Of a stretch of DNA of 64,000 bases, positions 10,154 through 22,615 are shown in pieces. Location: contig JAOWBW010000389.1 in assembly GCA_026119855.1 (NCBI GenBank), forward strand, positions 875,501 to 939,500, in the 5' to 3' direction. This DNA comes from Campanula takesimana. Its lineage: Eukaryota; Streptophyta; Magnoliopsida; Asterales; Campanulaceae. The notes under the pieces were generated by a model that saw only the letters and a program-made list of their open reading frames with translations, was not told the origin of the DNA and did no database searches. The stretch's first letter is position 1. The number at the start of each line of letters is the position of its first letter. A program made the position numbers and the translations under genes.

Positions 10154-11316
10154 TCAAAGATTCACAAATACTCCCCAAACTCCCGCACCCTCCATCCCGA
10201 GGCGGCGATTTTACCGGAAGGTTGGCGGCGATGGAGACGGACGCCTAGGAAATGTCTGTTGTTCTTTTCATCGACGGGTTTCAGTTCTTTTGGGTTCCTT
10301 AAACGGATTGTCTCGTCTAAAGAGCCGGTAAGAAAGAGACTAGAGCTCCGATTTGTTGCCAAATGAGATTCATTTCCCGGAGCTTAGATTAGCCGGTAGT
10401 GGTGGTGGTGTTCAGTATATCAAAAGGGTTTTCCAGTGGCCATTTCTAAACCTAACCAAGAATCTTAGATCTGAACATTGAAAACACGGATCCTTGCAAA
10501 AACATTATAATCAAAACTCAAATTTGAAATCAAAATCCCAATTACCCTTTTCCCTCAAAAGCTTTGTCCAGCCTCAAACTCCACTAGTTGGGTATCTTCA
10601 AGACTTTTAGCTGGGGAAGACAAAGAATCATGGAGTAGAGGGAGAGAGTGAGAGGGGGAGCGGGGAGGGAGAGAGAGGGATAAATGAAGGGTTTGTGTTT
10701 TTTTCCCAATATGTACTAAATGACCTTTTTACCCACTCAGTGCTTAGCGAAATGACATATATGCCCCTAAAATGCCATGTGAGTGTCACATGAAACACTT
10801 TTCGTTAGGTTTTTAACGAACTAAACCAAAATTACACCTGATTACAACAAAAAGACACATTTAATAACCAAATTGTAACAAACACAAATTGAATAACCAA
10901 TTGAAACATAACGACAAACTCAGATAACTAAAATGCATTTGCCAAATAAAAAATTGAGAGGAAAGAATCCTTGAAGTGTAAAAAGATTGGGGAATCCTAT
11001 CCAGAGAAAGGGAAATGGGGGGAAGGAATTGACCCACTTTCAACGGCTGCGAAGCGCATTCTCTCTCTGTGGCCTTTCTTCAGCTATGGTCATGTAGGGC
11101 TGCGATCAACTCCAGAAGGGAAAAGACATTACTGTCCTCTCTCTCTGTAGTTGAACTGTTTTCTTGTACAGCGCGCATTGATTGAATTTACTTTACCCAA
11201 TCCTAGACATTCTGTTGATCCATGGACTTGTCTTATGGATCGGGTATAAATATTTCATCTTATGATGAAAATATTTTATGCACCTTTTCGTTATAACTTT
11301 CAATGGTTTCGATATA
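10154..11316. other. Intergenic, possible remnant of a captured 5' UTR
   Basis: 10160-10240 is GC-richer and reads like a plant leader (CCGAGGCGGCGATTTTACCG) but gives only short frames. 10620-10680 is a GAGAGG-rich purine tract. No gene, RNA or paired repeat could be supported. Confidence 0.35.
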
Positions 11317-11546
11317 CTCCATCCGTGCTCATTTAAAAAAAAAAAAAAATTAAAAGGCGTCTCATTTTAAGAGTTAAAATTCTAAATGGAAAGTGGGTCC
11401 TACATGTCATACTCATAACAATTATCACTAACTCTTCTCTACCCACTTTCTCTCTCACACCAACCTACCAACACTCACAACACATCACCTTTTCCTTAAT
11501 TCTTGAACTCACCCATTTTTTTACTCTTAAAATGAGATGGACGGAG
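11317..11546. mobile_element. Stowaway MITE
   Basis: Ends CTCCATCCGTGCTCATTT and its partner ACTCTTAAAATGAGATGGACGGAG's first and last blocks, flanked by TA. The arms pair through the GTCTCATTTTAAGAGTTAAA block. 230 bp, non-coding. Confidence 0.75.
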
Positions 11547-11622
11547 TAAATGACAAATAAATGATTTTGATTCAATCTAATCAACTAGACCGATAACTCT
11601 CTTTGTATCAAATAAATGGTTA

Positions 11623-11867
11623 CTCATTCCGTCTCGGAATAAGGTTGTTAGTTTGACTTTAATTTAAACGGAGATTAAGGAAAAATAAATGTTGTGAGCA
11701 TGAAAAGTAAAGTAAGAGAAAGTGAGAGAGAGAAAGTGGGTAAAAAGTTTTTGTTGTGAGAATGACAAGCGTGTTCCATTGTCTATTTTAAGTAATAAAG
11801 CAATTAAGAACTTTAGTCTCGGACAAACCCAAAAATAAAGTAAGAACTTAGTCTGTGACAGATGGAG
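11623..11867. mobile_element. Stowaway MITE
   Basis: The left end CTCATTCCGTCTCGGAATAA and the right end ACTTAGTCTGTGACAGATGG then AG are diverged but complementary, flanked by TA. About 245 bp; same general layout as the other Stowaways. Confidence 0.65.
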
Positions 11868-12718
11868 TACTAAATTAGATGTGCAAAAAATAATAAATGC
11901 ATGTTGAAAATAACTATTGTACGAGTAGGAAAGAAAAAATGAGATAATAAATAGTTGTTCTGAGTGGAAAGTAGAGAGAACTAAGTAATCTCATTGAAAA
12001 ATAATCTTAATAAATTGAATTTAGTGAATCTTGAGTTAATATGATACTCTTTCAGTACCAAAAGATAATAATTTGTATGATTACACAAGCGAACTTTGAC
12101 TAAATATAAATGTTAAGTAATTGTTCCAATAATTCTAAAATTTACTGTGGGTAAATCACTTTAATTTGTCAATAACAATTTTGAATTTTCTAAAATAATT
12201 AAATTAACACTAGTATTTTATTAAATTTTACTTGTTAACCATTAAAAATTAAATAAAAACTATCTTTACGAACTACATAATATTGCTTTTATAATTTTTT
12301 TTAATATAATCAAACATCACTTACCCCGACCCCAAAATAAAAATAAACCCATTTTTATAGTAACACTTTACAAGATATGACTTTTATTTTTTTTATTTTT
12401 TTTGAGCAAAGATATGACTTTTATTTAATAATGAATGGTTAACATGAAAGCGGATAAGGTTGATAGATACAATGAAATGTTCTTTTAGCAGTATTTTCGT
12501 AAATAAAATAACTAAGAATGAATATTTATTATAGACTAAGGTGTACGCTAACAATACTAAACACGTAATGTATTCGTATATTCGGGTGTGAAGATTCTCT
12601 CCACACTAACAATATGACCGAGTAAATATTTATTGAAGAAGTTTTGTGTGGTAGGGTGTTACACATGATACATGTATCGATGAGAGAGTAAATGGGCTTG
12701 TTCCACCTCTCTTATAAG
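11868..12718. other. AT-rich intergenic, nothing recognised
   Basis: Only single MITE-like ends are visible (for example ACTCTTTCAGTACCAAAAGA near 12047), without partners. No frames of interest. Confidence 0.35.
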
Positions 12719-13242
12719 CAGTGGCGAGGCTAGGCACACACTAAGGGGGTCGGTTGACCCTCATGTTTTCTCTAAGAAAATATAATTACTAGTGTTATGT
12801 TTGTAAATATATTTAGAAAGTAGGGTAAAATAGTAACTTTGAACATCTGACCCCTTTTCGGAATTTATTTTTTTCACTATATTTACAAATTGACCCCCTT
12901 AGATAAATTTTTTTGGATCATTTAACTATTCAAACTTTTTCATACGTACTTCCTTCGTCCCAAAATGATTTTATCAGTTGACTATTCAAATTTTTAAGGA
13001 TATGAACATTTGATTCACTAGTCATGTTGTTTTTATACACATTTAACGACAATTATTGAAATGAAAAGAACTTTTTAGTATAATGAAAAATAACAAATGA
13101 AAAAATCATTTCGGAACAGAGGGAGTGCTATTTTTAGACCCTTGTAATAACATTTACATTGACAGGAATTTCCTCCGTCAATACTACTGCGCAATTTTTT
13201 TTTTTGTTGACCCCCTTCCTTAAGATCCTGGCTTCGCCACTG
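12719..13242. mobile_element. Non-autonomous hAT element with 8-bp target duplication
   Basis: The element opens CAGTGGCGAGGCTAGG and closes with the complement CCTGGCTTCGCCACTG. The flanks are an exact 8-bp duplication CTTATAAG at 12711-12718 and 13243-13250, the length characteristic of hAT transposons. It is 524 bp, lacks a transposase, and contains a Stowaway (12949-13125). Confidence 0.9.
12949..13125. mobile_element. Stowaway MITE nested in hAT element
   Basis: Ends CTTCCTTCGTCCCAAAATGA and partner ATCATTTCGGAACAGAGGGA. TA precedes the left end; the right flank is TG, one base changed. It is the same family as 34838-35013, sharing the internal word AAGGATATGAACA and CACTAGTCATGTT. Confidence 0.8.
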
Positions 13243-13250
13243 CTTATAAG

Positions 13251-13826
13251 GGGCAACATTTTACTTTTTAAGAGACTCATCTCATGTGTGAAACCGTCCC
13301 GCACAAGTTTTGTCATACGTATATTATTGAGTTTATCACTTTGTGTATGACACCTTATATCACTTATAATCCAACTTCAATGTTTGGATAATATCAATAT
13401 GGTGTCAATTTTAATAATAGTGAGTAGTTGGATTACTAATAGTACAACCTACAGAATATAGTATATAAAATGGTTAAAAGATCTGGACTCGTACGCCCTC
13501 TAGCCTAAAATATAAGCAAAAAAGATAACTTTTTTGCCGTAAATATAAGCAAATTTTATTAGTTACAAAACATAATTCATTAAATATAACTGTAACAATT
13601 GTTAATATGATGAAATATTAGTAATTTTAACATGTTTTTGTTGTAAAATCAAGATAGCTAAATAACTTTAACTACTTTCTAATACGAGTATGTATTTTTT
13701 GCTTATATTTGTGGCCACAGTGAGTATCTTACAAGATTATAGTTAATTTCAATGCTCATCTCTACATGGTTAAATATCTAACAAATTTTTAAACTATATG
13801 TTGTATAATATTTTCTAATATTTTTC
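13251..13826. other. AT-rich intergenic, nothing recognised
   Basis: No supported gene, RNA or paired repeat. Confidence 0.4.
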
Positions 13827-13840
13827 AAACTATATGTTGT

Positions 13841-13989
13841 GCCCCAAAGGAGTGGCCCAGTGGTAAACCAAGCGTCACCCTCGTGAGTGTCTAGGGTTCG
13901 ATCTCTCTCCTCGCCTCCTTCTGACGTGGACATCCTCGCCTCTTTTTGACGTGGACATCGTCAAACTATATGTTTGTACGTCGTTAAAA
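13841..13989 (+). mobile_element. tRNA-derived SINE copy 2 with 14-bp target duplication
   Basis: It shares the body of the SINE at 4101 (AGTGGCCCAGTGGTAAACCA, then GGGTTCGATCTCTC) and ends in a short A-run. An exact 14-bp direct repeat AAACTATATGTTGT lies at 13827-13840 and 13990-14003. The 3' part is duplicated internally: CCTCGCCTC then TGACGTGGACATC occurs twice. Confidence 0.75.
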
Positions 13990-14134
13990 AAACTATATGT
14001 TGTATCAATATTTAACCACCAAATAAATTTGAAAGTTTTATTTGTACACCAACTCAAACTCAAATATTTTTAATGTTTTCCACATATCGTTTATCATACC
14101 TTTTTTAATCATCTATAATACAATAATACAATAA

Positions 14135-14378
14135 GGGCTCGTTAGGTAGCCTGATAGAATTAGCCTATATTAATAGTCGGGAGATTATTAATCGAGTGAT
14201 TAATTACACCACCCTTTTTTATGGGTAGATATGAAGGGGTTAGAGTGGATAAGATTGGATAAGAAGCTTATTCGAATTGTACCTATGATTATTAATCGGA
14301 TTGCATTTAGTCTACCAAACACCAAGATTATTGGACTAATAATCACATACAACTCTAATCAGGCTACCAAACGAGCCC
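14135..14378. mobile_element. Tourist-like MITE (PIF/Harbinger)
   Basis: Ends GGGCTCGTTAGGTAGCCTGA and complement of GGGCTCGTTTGGTAGCCTGA, flanked by the 3-bp duplication TAA (14132-14134 and 14379-14381), which is the PIF/Harbinger signature. 244 bp, no transposase. Confidence 0.85.
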
Positions 14379-15050
14379 TAAGAGTCAGGAATAACCAACT
14401 CATAAAGAGTGGTCAGGATCCTTTCTCAACCACCATAAACAAGGGCCGAGATTCACCTCATTCTAATCTATCTGTTGCCCAATTCTTTAACCCGCGTACG
14501 TCAAAACCTATCGGCAGTTTCTCCTCTTCACAATTAACCGTCTCACTCTCTCCCCTCCACCTCCGACTTCCTCCCATCCGCTATTACTCACTCTACCCCG
14601 CGACTCCTTCGCCGTTTCCTCTCCCACGTTGCCGATGCCGAGAAAGCTAAGGCGGTGGCTTTTCTTTCACCAAACCTGTGCGCATTAAATGATTTGAAAG
14701 AAGTGAAGCAGTGACACTGTCGTCTCTGAAGTGAAACAAGTGCGCTTTTATCATGATTTAAAACAATTTGAAATCAAAATATGTCAATGCCAATTTCTGG
14801 AGCAATTCCTCTCTAGGTGAGTTATTCCTTTCTACATTTAACCAAATCTGACCAATTCTCAAATATCTTGGTTGGTTATGTGTATTTTGTTGTTGTATAG
14901 TTAAATTTTCAATTGGCTTGGTCTTTCCCATATTATGAGTTTTTCTAACAAAATTGAATTCGTGGTGATGGGTGAGAAAAGGAAACCATGAATGTAGAAG
15001 AAAATATGTAAGCCCTCTCCCATATTTATGAGTTTCTCTAAACAAAAAAA
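14379..15050. other. Intergenic, nothing recognised
   Basis: 14540-14640 is C/T-rich with CTCTCCCCTCCACCTCCG-type words, like a plant leader, but no adjacent coding exon was found. Confidence 0.3.
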
Positions 15051-15205
15051 ATTAGAGGTGTACATGGTACGGTATGGTACGGTTTTGGGTAAAACCGATA
15101 CCATACCAAAGTGATTCGGTTTGTTGATATTAATACCATAAGGCTTCGGTTTTCTCGGTTTGGTAGTTCGGTTTTTCGGTTTGGTATGACAACGATACGG
15201 TTTAT
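15051..15205. repeat. GGTACGGT/CGGTTT-rich hAT-like terminus
   Basis: From AGAGGTGTACATGGTACGG the stretch is dense in GGTACGG, ACCGATACCATACC and TTCGGTTTGG words. This start resembles plant hAT termini. A matching block lies beyond the Copia nest at 28853-28945, so the Copia insertion may have split one element. Confidence 0.4.
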
Positions 15206-15398
15206 TTCGTTTTTCCCTAACTAAATGAAAAACTTGGTTACATGACATTCACCAAATGAAGATGTCAATAAAAATGATACTTGACATTCAAGTAGACAAT
15301 GAAAATACTAAGAGTAAAGTAAAATATTGACAAGGAAAAGTTGGATTAATAATAAGAATAAAAGACCAAACTAATCTTTCAAAATTAACAATTGACCA
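15206..15398. other. AT-rich flank of the Copia A insertion
   Basis: No frames or repeats recognised; it ends in the 5-bp target duplication GACCA (15394-15398). Confidence 0.4.
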
Positions 15399-15663
15399 TG
15401 TTAGGATTTAGGTCCCAAATCACAGCCAAAAACAGTTTCCTTTTTGAATCAGGATTTCTGCCCCGACAAGGACCGGGCGCCCGCCCTCTTTCACCTAGGC
15501 GGTCGCCCACCCATACAGTGTTGATTCTGGTACAAAACACCAACCCAACGGGCGGCCGCCTGATCCCTTTTGAGCGGATCGCCTGCCTATGTTGTCTACC
15601 TTCGTTTTCTTCTGTTTGCAAGACCGATCCAACCAAAGTTCCAATTGAGAGTCACACTCAACA
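15399..15663 (-). repeat. LTR of Copia A, 3' copy
   Basis: A 265-bp LTR, TG...CA, nearly identical to 28437-28698 with about a dozen differences by eye. It carries the GC-rich words GGGCGCCCGC and GGCGGTCGCCC. On the minus strand it is preceded by a purine-rich AAGGTGGATAAT polypurine-tract-like site (about 15664-15675). Confidence 0.9.
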
Positions 15664-15746
15664 ATTATCCACCTTGACGATCAATTCCCGAAAAGCTAGT
15701 ATATCAAGAGAACATCTCTATCTCCGCCGCCCCGCCCCTACGGGCA

Positions 15747-17726
15747 TCAATGACTACTAACACCAACTAAGTCCAAGAATTTCTTGAACTTAGCAATCAA
15801 CTTTGTCAACATGACAACCTTCGTTATAGCCATATTTTCAGTCTCGGTAGTAGACAACTCCGTGACATCCAGCAATCCAGATTTCCAATAAACCGCGGAA
15901 CCAACAAGACAAACTACATACATCACTGTAGATCTTCTGTCAACAAGATTACCGCCCCAAATCTGAATCACCATTCCCAACAGAACCATCACTGTTCTTT
16001 CCATACACAATGTACACCACAGCATTTGAATACGGAACCAGTGACATATCATCTTTATACTTGGGACTATCTAAAGAAGATAACCATTTCACCTGGTAAG
16101 CATCATTGATATCTTTTGCAGCCACAAGAATGCCATCGACATAAACAAGATAACTCAATGTGCCATCACTACAAACCATCAAGTAAACACAAATCATATC
16201 CACACCTAGCATAACCATGGGTAACAATAAAAGTGTCGAAGCTTTTATAACACTGTCTAGTTGACTGCTCCAAATCATACAAGGATCTCTCTAACAGGCA
16301 AACATGATCCTTACCCTCGACAACAAACCATTCAGGCCGGCGCATGTAGATCTCCACCTAAAGCACTAGATCTCTCATCGCACAATGCTCAACAAGTTAT
16401 GAATAGATAAGTGTCTAACAAATGGTGAAATACTATCATTGTAGTCTACCCCAAACCTTGGAGTACCATCTTTGAACTTGTAGATCCACTTGTGACTAAC
16501 TAACACCTTCTTTGGTGGTGATCTAACAAATTCCCATGTCTGACTTTCAATAAGAGATACCATCTCTTCTTTAACAACGACCGACCACATAGCAGATTTA
16601 TCACACGATATATTTTTTATTGAAAGAAATTAATTTATGCATACTTACTGTTTTCACAATGGACAATGCATAAGCTACCATCTCATCCAAACCATATCGA
16701 CTCTACCAAAACAATGGTAGTCTCCATCTGCTTGTTGGTCTCCTCCTCTTGAACTGGAGCTTCAATTGGAGTCGCTTCATCAGATACATCATTGACATCT
16801 AAGTCAAGTTCCACCAATAGTTTACCATCTCCGAATAACTCCACCTGTTTGTGTATCCGTCCTGCAGGACAATTCTTCTCACGGAGAAGTAGAGCAACAT
16901 ATCTACAAGTCAGGAACTTAGATGCCACCCGGATCCCATGACCAGAATCCTTTCACTCCAGTAGTATCACCCACAAAGGAACATCCTTTGGCCTTGGTTC
17001 CAATTTGTTGTTCACACAAGCATACACGGGACACTCACAAATATACAATCTTAAGTATTCTCCTAGAGATCGTGACCACATCTCCAATAGAGCCTTCATC
17101 CCAATACCAAAATTTAGAGTACGATTAGCCAAGTGAGCAGTCATCCTAATCGCATCCATACAAAATTCTTTACCTAACAATGCTTGTGACAACAAATACC
17201 AAGCCTTTTCTGTCATTCCATTCAAGCCAATGTGACCCAATGTCATGTCCCATGATTGAGTAACCTCCACCTCAATCGTTGACCCCGTTGGCAATAGACA
17301 CATCACCAACAACCGTAGCCCACAAGAAGCTTGTACAATGTCCCCACCTTCTTTCCCTTTAATACCACCAAGTCACCTTTAATAGCCGATAACTCGCCAT
17401 TCGCAATGGATAAACTATACCCAAGGCTATCCAAAGTGCCTAGAGAAATCAGGTTCTTCTTCAATTCAGGAACATACCTGACATTCTGTAATTTCCGCAC
17501 TACTCCATCAAACATCTTAACCTTAATAGCCCCAATACCAACAACCTTTCACGCAGTATTATTCCCAAAAAAACTACTCCACTGGCAGACTTATATGAAC
17601 AAAACCATGCCCGGTTGGGACTAATATGATAAGAACGACCCGAATCCAAAATCCAACTATCTCGAATTTCGGTACCCAAATCACAAGCAGTAAGTGCATC
17701 ACAATCACTGTCATCACTGGTGTCTT
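15747..17726 (-). pseudogene. pol of Copia A, copy 1 (internally deleted, frameshifted)
   Basis: Fragments in several frames read, in minus order: protease region (WILDSGRSYHISPNRAWF, where the Gly/Ala of DSGA is Arg), GAG-pre-integrase (VPELKKNLISLGTLDSLGYS), an integrase C-terminal piece (NGMTEKAWYLLSQALLGKEF), RT pieces (MVSLIESQTWEFV, YKFKDGTPRFGVDYNDSISP, LSYLVYVDGILVAAKDIN) and RNase H (LLDVTELSTTETENMAITK). Most of the integrase catalytic core is absent: GHIGLNGMTEK joins pre-integrase directly to the end of the core. YVDD has become YVDG. It shares these defects with 24191-26172. Confidence 0.8.
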
Positions 17727-17731
17727 CAAAC

Positions 17732-19176
17732 TGTTGGGTTTCCAAGTAACATGCGCAGCGGAATATAGCATTTAAAATTTATGAAACCCAAAGCCCATAG
17801 ATCCGTTCATATGATTAAATCAAATATCACAACATGAATAGAGGAAAAACTAACCCTTGATGCCTTTGAATTCTAGTTATGATCTTGGTGGAGATTTGAA
17901 GCTTGATCACGAACAAAGTAAGAACACGAACTTTGGAGATGATGAGCTTCACCCTCTAGCGGTATCCACACCACGAACGAATATCAAGGAGCTTCTTGAT
18001 CTTGGTTGCTAGACAACAATTATGAAACACACTTTCATAATTGATAATGACTATATGGAATTTTTCTTTTGTGTATTATTTTGCTCTTCAATCAAGGATA
18101 TCTTAGAACAAAATAAAACCTCTCAAAAACTCTTTGGAGACTCACACAAACCTATTGCTGAAGTTCTGGCCGAAATCATCCTTTTATACACAAGCAAGAC
18201 CTATTCCAAATAGAAAACTTGTGTCAAAAGACATTCCAAATCGAATTAGGAAAGTGTCTGCCGACACCACTGTGCGGTCGCCCAAAATTGGCTGTGCGGT
18301 CGCCCAACTTTGGGCGGTCGCCCGGTGCCTTTTGGGCGGTCGCCCACTTGGCCAGAAAAGCTGAAAAATTCCTTTTTTAGTCCTTTTAAAGATTCGTTCT
18401 TTTGTGTGTGACCCTCTAGGATTATACTAAGTTGGCAATGGGTTCAAACATGAAACCATAAGATATGATTAGGTTCTAGCAAACCATCATACCTACCCAA
18501 ATAGTATAACTAGATACAAGTTCGCATTCCTTTTAGAACATGTCATAATCTTTTGTCCACGATGTCATTGAACACAACTCATGGTCAAACAGTCAATTTG
18601 TTTTGTTCAATACTTTCTCGATTCCGAATATGTTGATAATCCAAATGACATTGATTCAATCAATTCATTTGAGTCCGGCCGAACATTTCATCAACATCAT
18701 TCCTACGAGAGGCCTAAGCTTGACATCTCTCCGAAGATGGACAAATCCATTTAGCTTATTATTCTTCCCTACGTGAATTCGATTATGCCAATCATACCCT
18801 TTATAACTACCCGGTTAAAGGCAGCGTTTGAATATGTCAAACATAATCTTCATCAAGTGGAAGACTATAATAACTTCATGTCTAAGGATTCGAATGACAT
18901 AACTAAACATGAGATATATGTTCGACATAGACCATGACATAAATCTCATACAGCGGGTCATGTCCAGTACCTTGTTCCAAACAAGTACCCATAAATCTAA
19001 CATGATCATCCCATGATCATTTAGCCTTTATACTAGTGCTTAACAAGTACTAGGGACGGAGATTATTATAAGTAAACATGAACAACAATAATAACCAAAA
19101 CATTTCTTTATTGATATGAAATAAATGATAACAATTACAACGTTTATTAAACGTGCCTAGGGCACCACTACCAACA
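17732..19176 (-). repeat. LTR of Copia B, 3' copy (1445 bp)
   Basis: TGTTGGG...ACCAACA on the plus strand. It is nearly identical to 26178-27620, preceded by CAAAC (17727-17731), the target duplication of B in A, and followed by ATCTCCCACTT, whose complement is a typical Copia polypurine tract. The LTR carries four copies of a GGGCGACCGCCC-like word on the minus strand (18271-18350). Confidence 0.9.
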
Positions 19177-19188
19177 ATCTCCCACTTG
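19177..19188 (-). other. Polypurine tract of Copia B
   Basis: The minus strand reads AAGTGGGAGAT immediately upstream of the 3' LTR start TGTTGG, the expected position and composition for plus-strand cDNA priming. Confidence 0.7.
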
Positions 19189-19190
19189 CC

Positions 19191-20711
19191 CTAGGCCCAA
19201 TCTCCCATGTATCTAATACCCATGGACCTAACATGACCATCATGTTTAGCTTGTGGAAGTCCCTTTATTAGCGGGTCCGCAACATTGTCATCAGTAGGTA
19301 CTCTGCATATATTTACGTCTCCCCTATCAACGATTTCTCGAATGATATAAAAACGCCTAAGTATGTGTTTGGATTTCTGATGTGCTCTTGGTTCATTTGC
19401 TTGAGCAATAGCACCATTATTATCGCAATAAAGGTCTATTGGATTAGCAATACTAGGAACCACTTCAAGTTCAGTGATGAACTTCTTAATCCAAACAGCT
19501 TCCTTTGCAGCATCCGATGCAGCAATATACTCAGCTTCTGTTGTAGAATCAGCGTTGTACTTTGCTTGGAACTCTTCCAGCTTACAGCTCCACCATTTAA
19601 CATAAACACAAAACCCGATTGCGATCGGCTATCATCTTTGTCGGTTTGGAAGCTTGCATCCGTGTAAGCATTTACAACGAGATCATCTTCCATTCCTCCA
19701 TAGACCAAAAACGAGTCTTTAGTTCTCTCAAGTACTTAAGAATCGCTTTTACAGCTACCCAGTGATTTTCGCCAGGTCGGATTGGTATCTACTTGTCATG
19801 CTCAAAGCATAAGATACATTCGGTCTAGTACAAATCATGGATACATGATGGACCCAATTCCGAAGCATATGGAACATCATTCATTTTTTCACGCTCATCA
19901 TTTGTCTTAGGACATTGAATCTTGCTTAGAGAAACTCCATGTAATACTGGCAAGGTGCCTCTCTTAGAATTTTCCATACGGAATCTTCTAATGACCTTGT
20001 CAATGTATGTACTTTGGCTTAAACAAGTAGCCTCCTTGATCTATCTCTATAGATCTTAATGCCAAGTAATATATGCGGCTTCACCCATATCTTTCATTGC
20101 AAAACACTTTCCTAACCAAGTCTTCACAGACTGAAGTGTAGGAATGTCGTTTCCAATGAGCAATATGTCATCCACGTATAAAAAAAGGAAAAGCACTATG
20201 ATCCCACTAATCTTCTTGTATACACAAGGCTCATCTTCGTTCTTGATGAAACCAAACTCTTTGACCGATTCATCAAAACGGAGATTCCAATTCCTTGAAG
20301 CTTGCTTCAGTCCATAGATGGATCTCTGCAATTTGCATACTTTAGAATTCTGTTCAAAACCTTCTGGTTGTGTCATATACACATCCTCTTGGAGTTTTTC
20401 ATTTAGGAAAGTGGTTTTGACGTCCATTTGCCATATTTCATAGTCATGATATGCGGCAATGGCAACCAAAATCTTATAGACTTGATCATTGCTACGGGTG
20501 AAAAGGTTTCATCATAGTCAATACCATGAACTTGCCTATAACCTTTCGCTACAAGTCTAGCTTTGTAAGTATGCACCTTCCCATCCATGTCAGTCTTCTT
20601 CTTGAAGACCCATTTGCATCCTATGGTTTTTACACCTTCGGGCGCATCAATCAATTCCAAACTTGATTGTCTTGCATGGATTGTAATTCGGATTCCATGG
20701 CTCCAAGCCAC
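19191..20711 (-). pseudogene. Reverse transcriptase-RNase H of Copia B, broken
   Basis: Four minus-frame pieces cover the domain. 20403-20711 has TIGCKWVFKKKTDMDGKV and YKARLVAKGYRQ. 20056-20469 has WQMDVKTTFLNEKLQEDVYM, GLKQASRNWNLRFD and an intact catalytic YVDDILLIG. 19436-19708 has NAYTDASFQTDKDDSRSQSG. 19191-19463 has LYCDNNGAIAQANEPRAHQK and DNVADPLIKGLPQAKHDGHV, the RNase H end. Frames change at least three times, and part of the RT between about 19709 and 20055 lies in no open frame. The catalytic residues survive but no full product is possible. Confidence 0.85.
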
Positions 20712-21830
20712 TTGTCCGAATCAGGAGAAGACATCGCCTCTTGGTAGGTTTGACGGTTTCATCATTCTCAATGATTTCTACCTCATTACTATCCGTTACG
20801 AGAAATCCATATCTCTCGGGCTCGGATCGTAACCTACTAGATCTGCGAGTTGCTTGTGTATTTTGAACAGGTTCCACAACTCCTTGTGGTTCTTGTTCTT
20901 GTTCCACTATTGGTTCAATGTTATTTTCTGGTCTCGAATTTCTTCAAGATTTATTTTACTCCCACTGATTTCTTTGGAGAGAAACTCTTTCTCTAGAAAG
21001 ACACCAGTTCGGGCAACAAACACTTTGTTGTCCTCACGGTTGTAAAAGTAATATCCTCTAGTTTCCTTTGGATATCCCACGAAAATACATTTGTCAGATT
21101 TGTGTGCAAGTTTGTCAGAGACAAGTCTTTTGACAAAGGCTTCGCAACCCCAAATCTTCATGAAAGATAAACAAGTTTTCTTTCCGCTCCACATCTCATA
21201 TGGAGTCTTTTGAACCGATTTAGTTGGACACGATTTAGTGTGAAAACGCGCGGTTTTCTAGAGCGTAACCCCAAAAGGATATTGGAAGATCAACTTGACT
21301 CATCATTGATCGAACCATGTCTAACAAAGTCCGATTCCTCCTCTCTGACACACCATTCCATTGTGGCGTTCCGGTGGAGTCAATTGTGAAACTATTCCAC
21401 AATTCTTTAGATGATTATCAAATTCTTGACTCAAGTATTCTCCACCACGATCTGATCGAAGTGCCTTAATACTTTTGCCAGTTGTTTTTTTCTACATCAT
21501 TTTGAAATATTCTAAATATCTCAATTCTTCACTCTTATGTTTCATTAGGTAAACATACTCAAATCTACTATAATCATCAGTGAAGGTTATGAAGTATTGA
21601 AATCCTCCCCTAGCATTGCTACTTAATGGTCCGCATACATCGGAATGTATCAACCCCAATAAGTCGCTTGCCCTTTCACCCAACTTGGTGAAAGGTGTCT
21701 TAGTCATTTTTCCAAGAAGACATGACTCGCAAGTATCATATGACTCGAGGTCACATGAACCTAAAAGTCCGTCCCCATGGAGTTTTGAGATACGCTTCTC
21801 ATTAATATGACCGAGACGGCAATGCCACAA
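20647..21830 (-). pseudogene. Integrase of Copia B, broken
   Basis: 21492-21830 reads MWHCRLGHINEKRISKLHGD then CESCLLGKMTKTPF, the zinc-binding HHCC region, and HSDVCGP...TFTDDYSR with the first two catalytic aspartates of the DDE core. The region 21195-21491 should carry the third acidic residue and the PQxNGVAER block; it is present at nucleotide level but out of frame. 20907-21194 has the post-core region (KIWGCEAFVKRLVSDKLAHK, CIFVGYPKETRGYYFYN) and 20647-20907 the linker RRSSRLRSEPERYGFL leading into RT. The role in an intact element is insertion of cDNA into the genome. Confidence 0.8.
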
Positions 21831-22040
21831 ATAAGTATGATTTACATCATTAGGTTTGATTTCTTGTTTACATGATAGACATTGTCATTATTTTCATTCT
21901 TGACATCCAAGATATAAAGACCATTAAATGAATTAGCAATACCATAAAGCACATCATTTAAATAAATAGAAAATCTCTTATTCTCAATAAGAAACTTAAA
22001 ACCTTCATTATCCAAACAAAAATTGAAATAATATTTCTGC

Positions 22041-22615
22041 TTAAATCCGAATATAATAACAATTGTTCAAAACAAGAATTAATCCGGAAGGTAAAGTGAC
22101 TTCATAAGTCCCTACGGCTAATGCATCAACTCTTGCTCCATTCCCCACTCGTAGATCTACTTCACCTTCTTTAAGCAGTCTCCTATTCTTTAGACCCTGC
22201 ACATTTAGACAAATGTGAGAACCACATCGGTATCCAATACCCAAGAGTCAGTGGTAGAAAGGAGAATATCTATCATATAGATACCTGAAGTCGACGCAGC
22301 CTTGCTGCCCTTCTTCTTCTTTTGCTCTTCCAAGAAAGCCTTGCAATTACGTTTCCAATGACCAATTTCTTGACAATGGAAACAGATTGCATCCTTTTGT
22401 GAATCAGGTTTTGCCTCAGAAGCCTTGGCAACACTTGCCTTGCTTATCTTGGGTTTGATAACTTTCTTACCCTTTCCTTTGGCACTAGCCTTCTTCCCAT
22501 CATGAACTAAGAGCACGGGAGAACCTTTCTCCGCAATCTTCATCTCCGCAGTTTTAAGCATCCCATGCAACTCGGAGAGATTCTTATCCATTCCATGCAT
22601 GTTATAATTCATCAC
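22041..22615 (-). pseudogene. Gag zinc knuckle and protease of Copia B, frameshifted at active site
   Basis: 22205-22615 includes LSELHGMLKTAE, a basic Lys-rich segment and the CCHC knuckle CFHCQEIGHWKRNC. It runs into SWVLDT, the start of the aspartic protease active site, and then shifts frame. The continuation, CGSHICLNVQGLKNRRLL, is in 22041-22244. One base appears missing right at the DTG catalytic triad, which destroys the protease and uncouples Gag from Pol. Confidence 0.8.

Noticed and set aside
14231..14650. Plus-strand 139-codon frame
   Set aside because: It begins inside a Tourist-like MITE and runs into unrelated C/T-rich DNA; not a credible gene.
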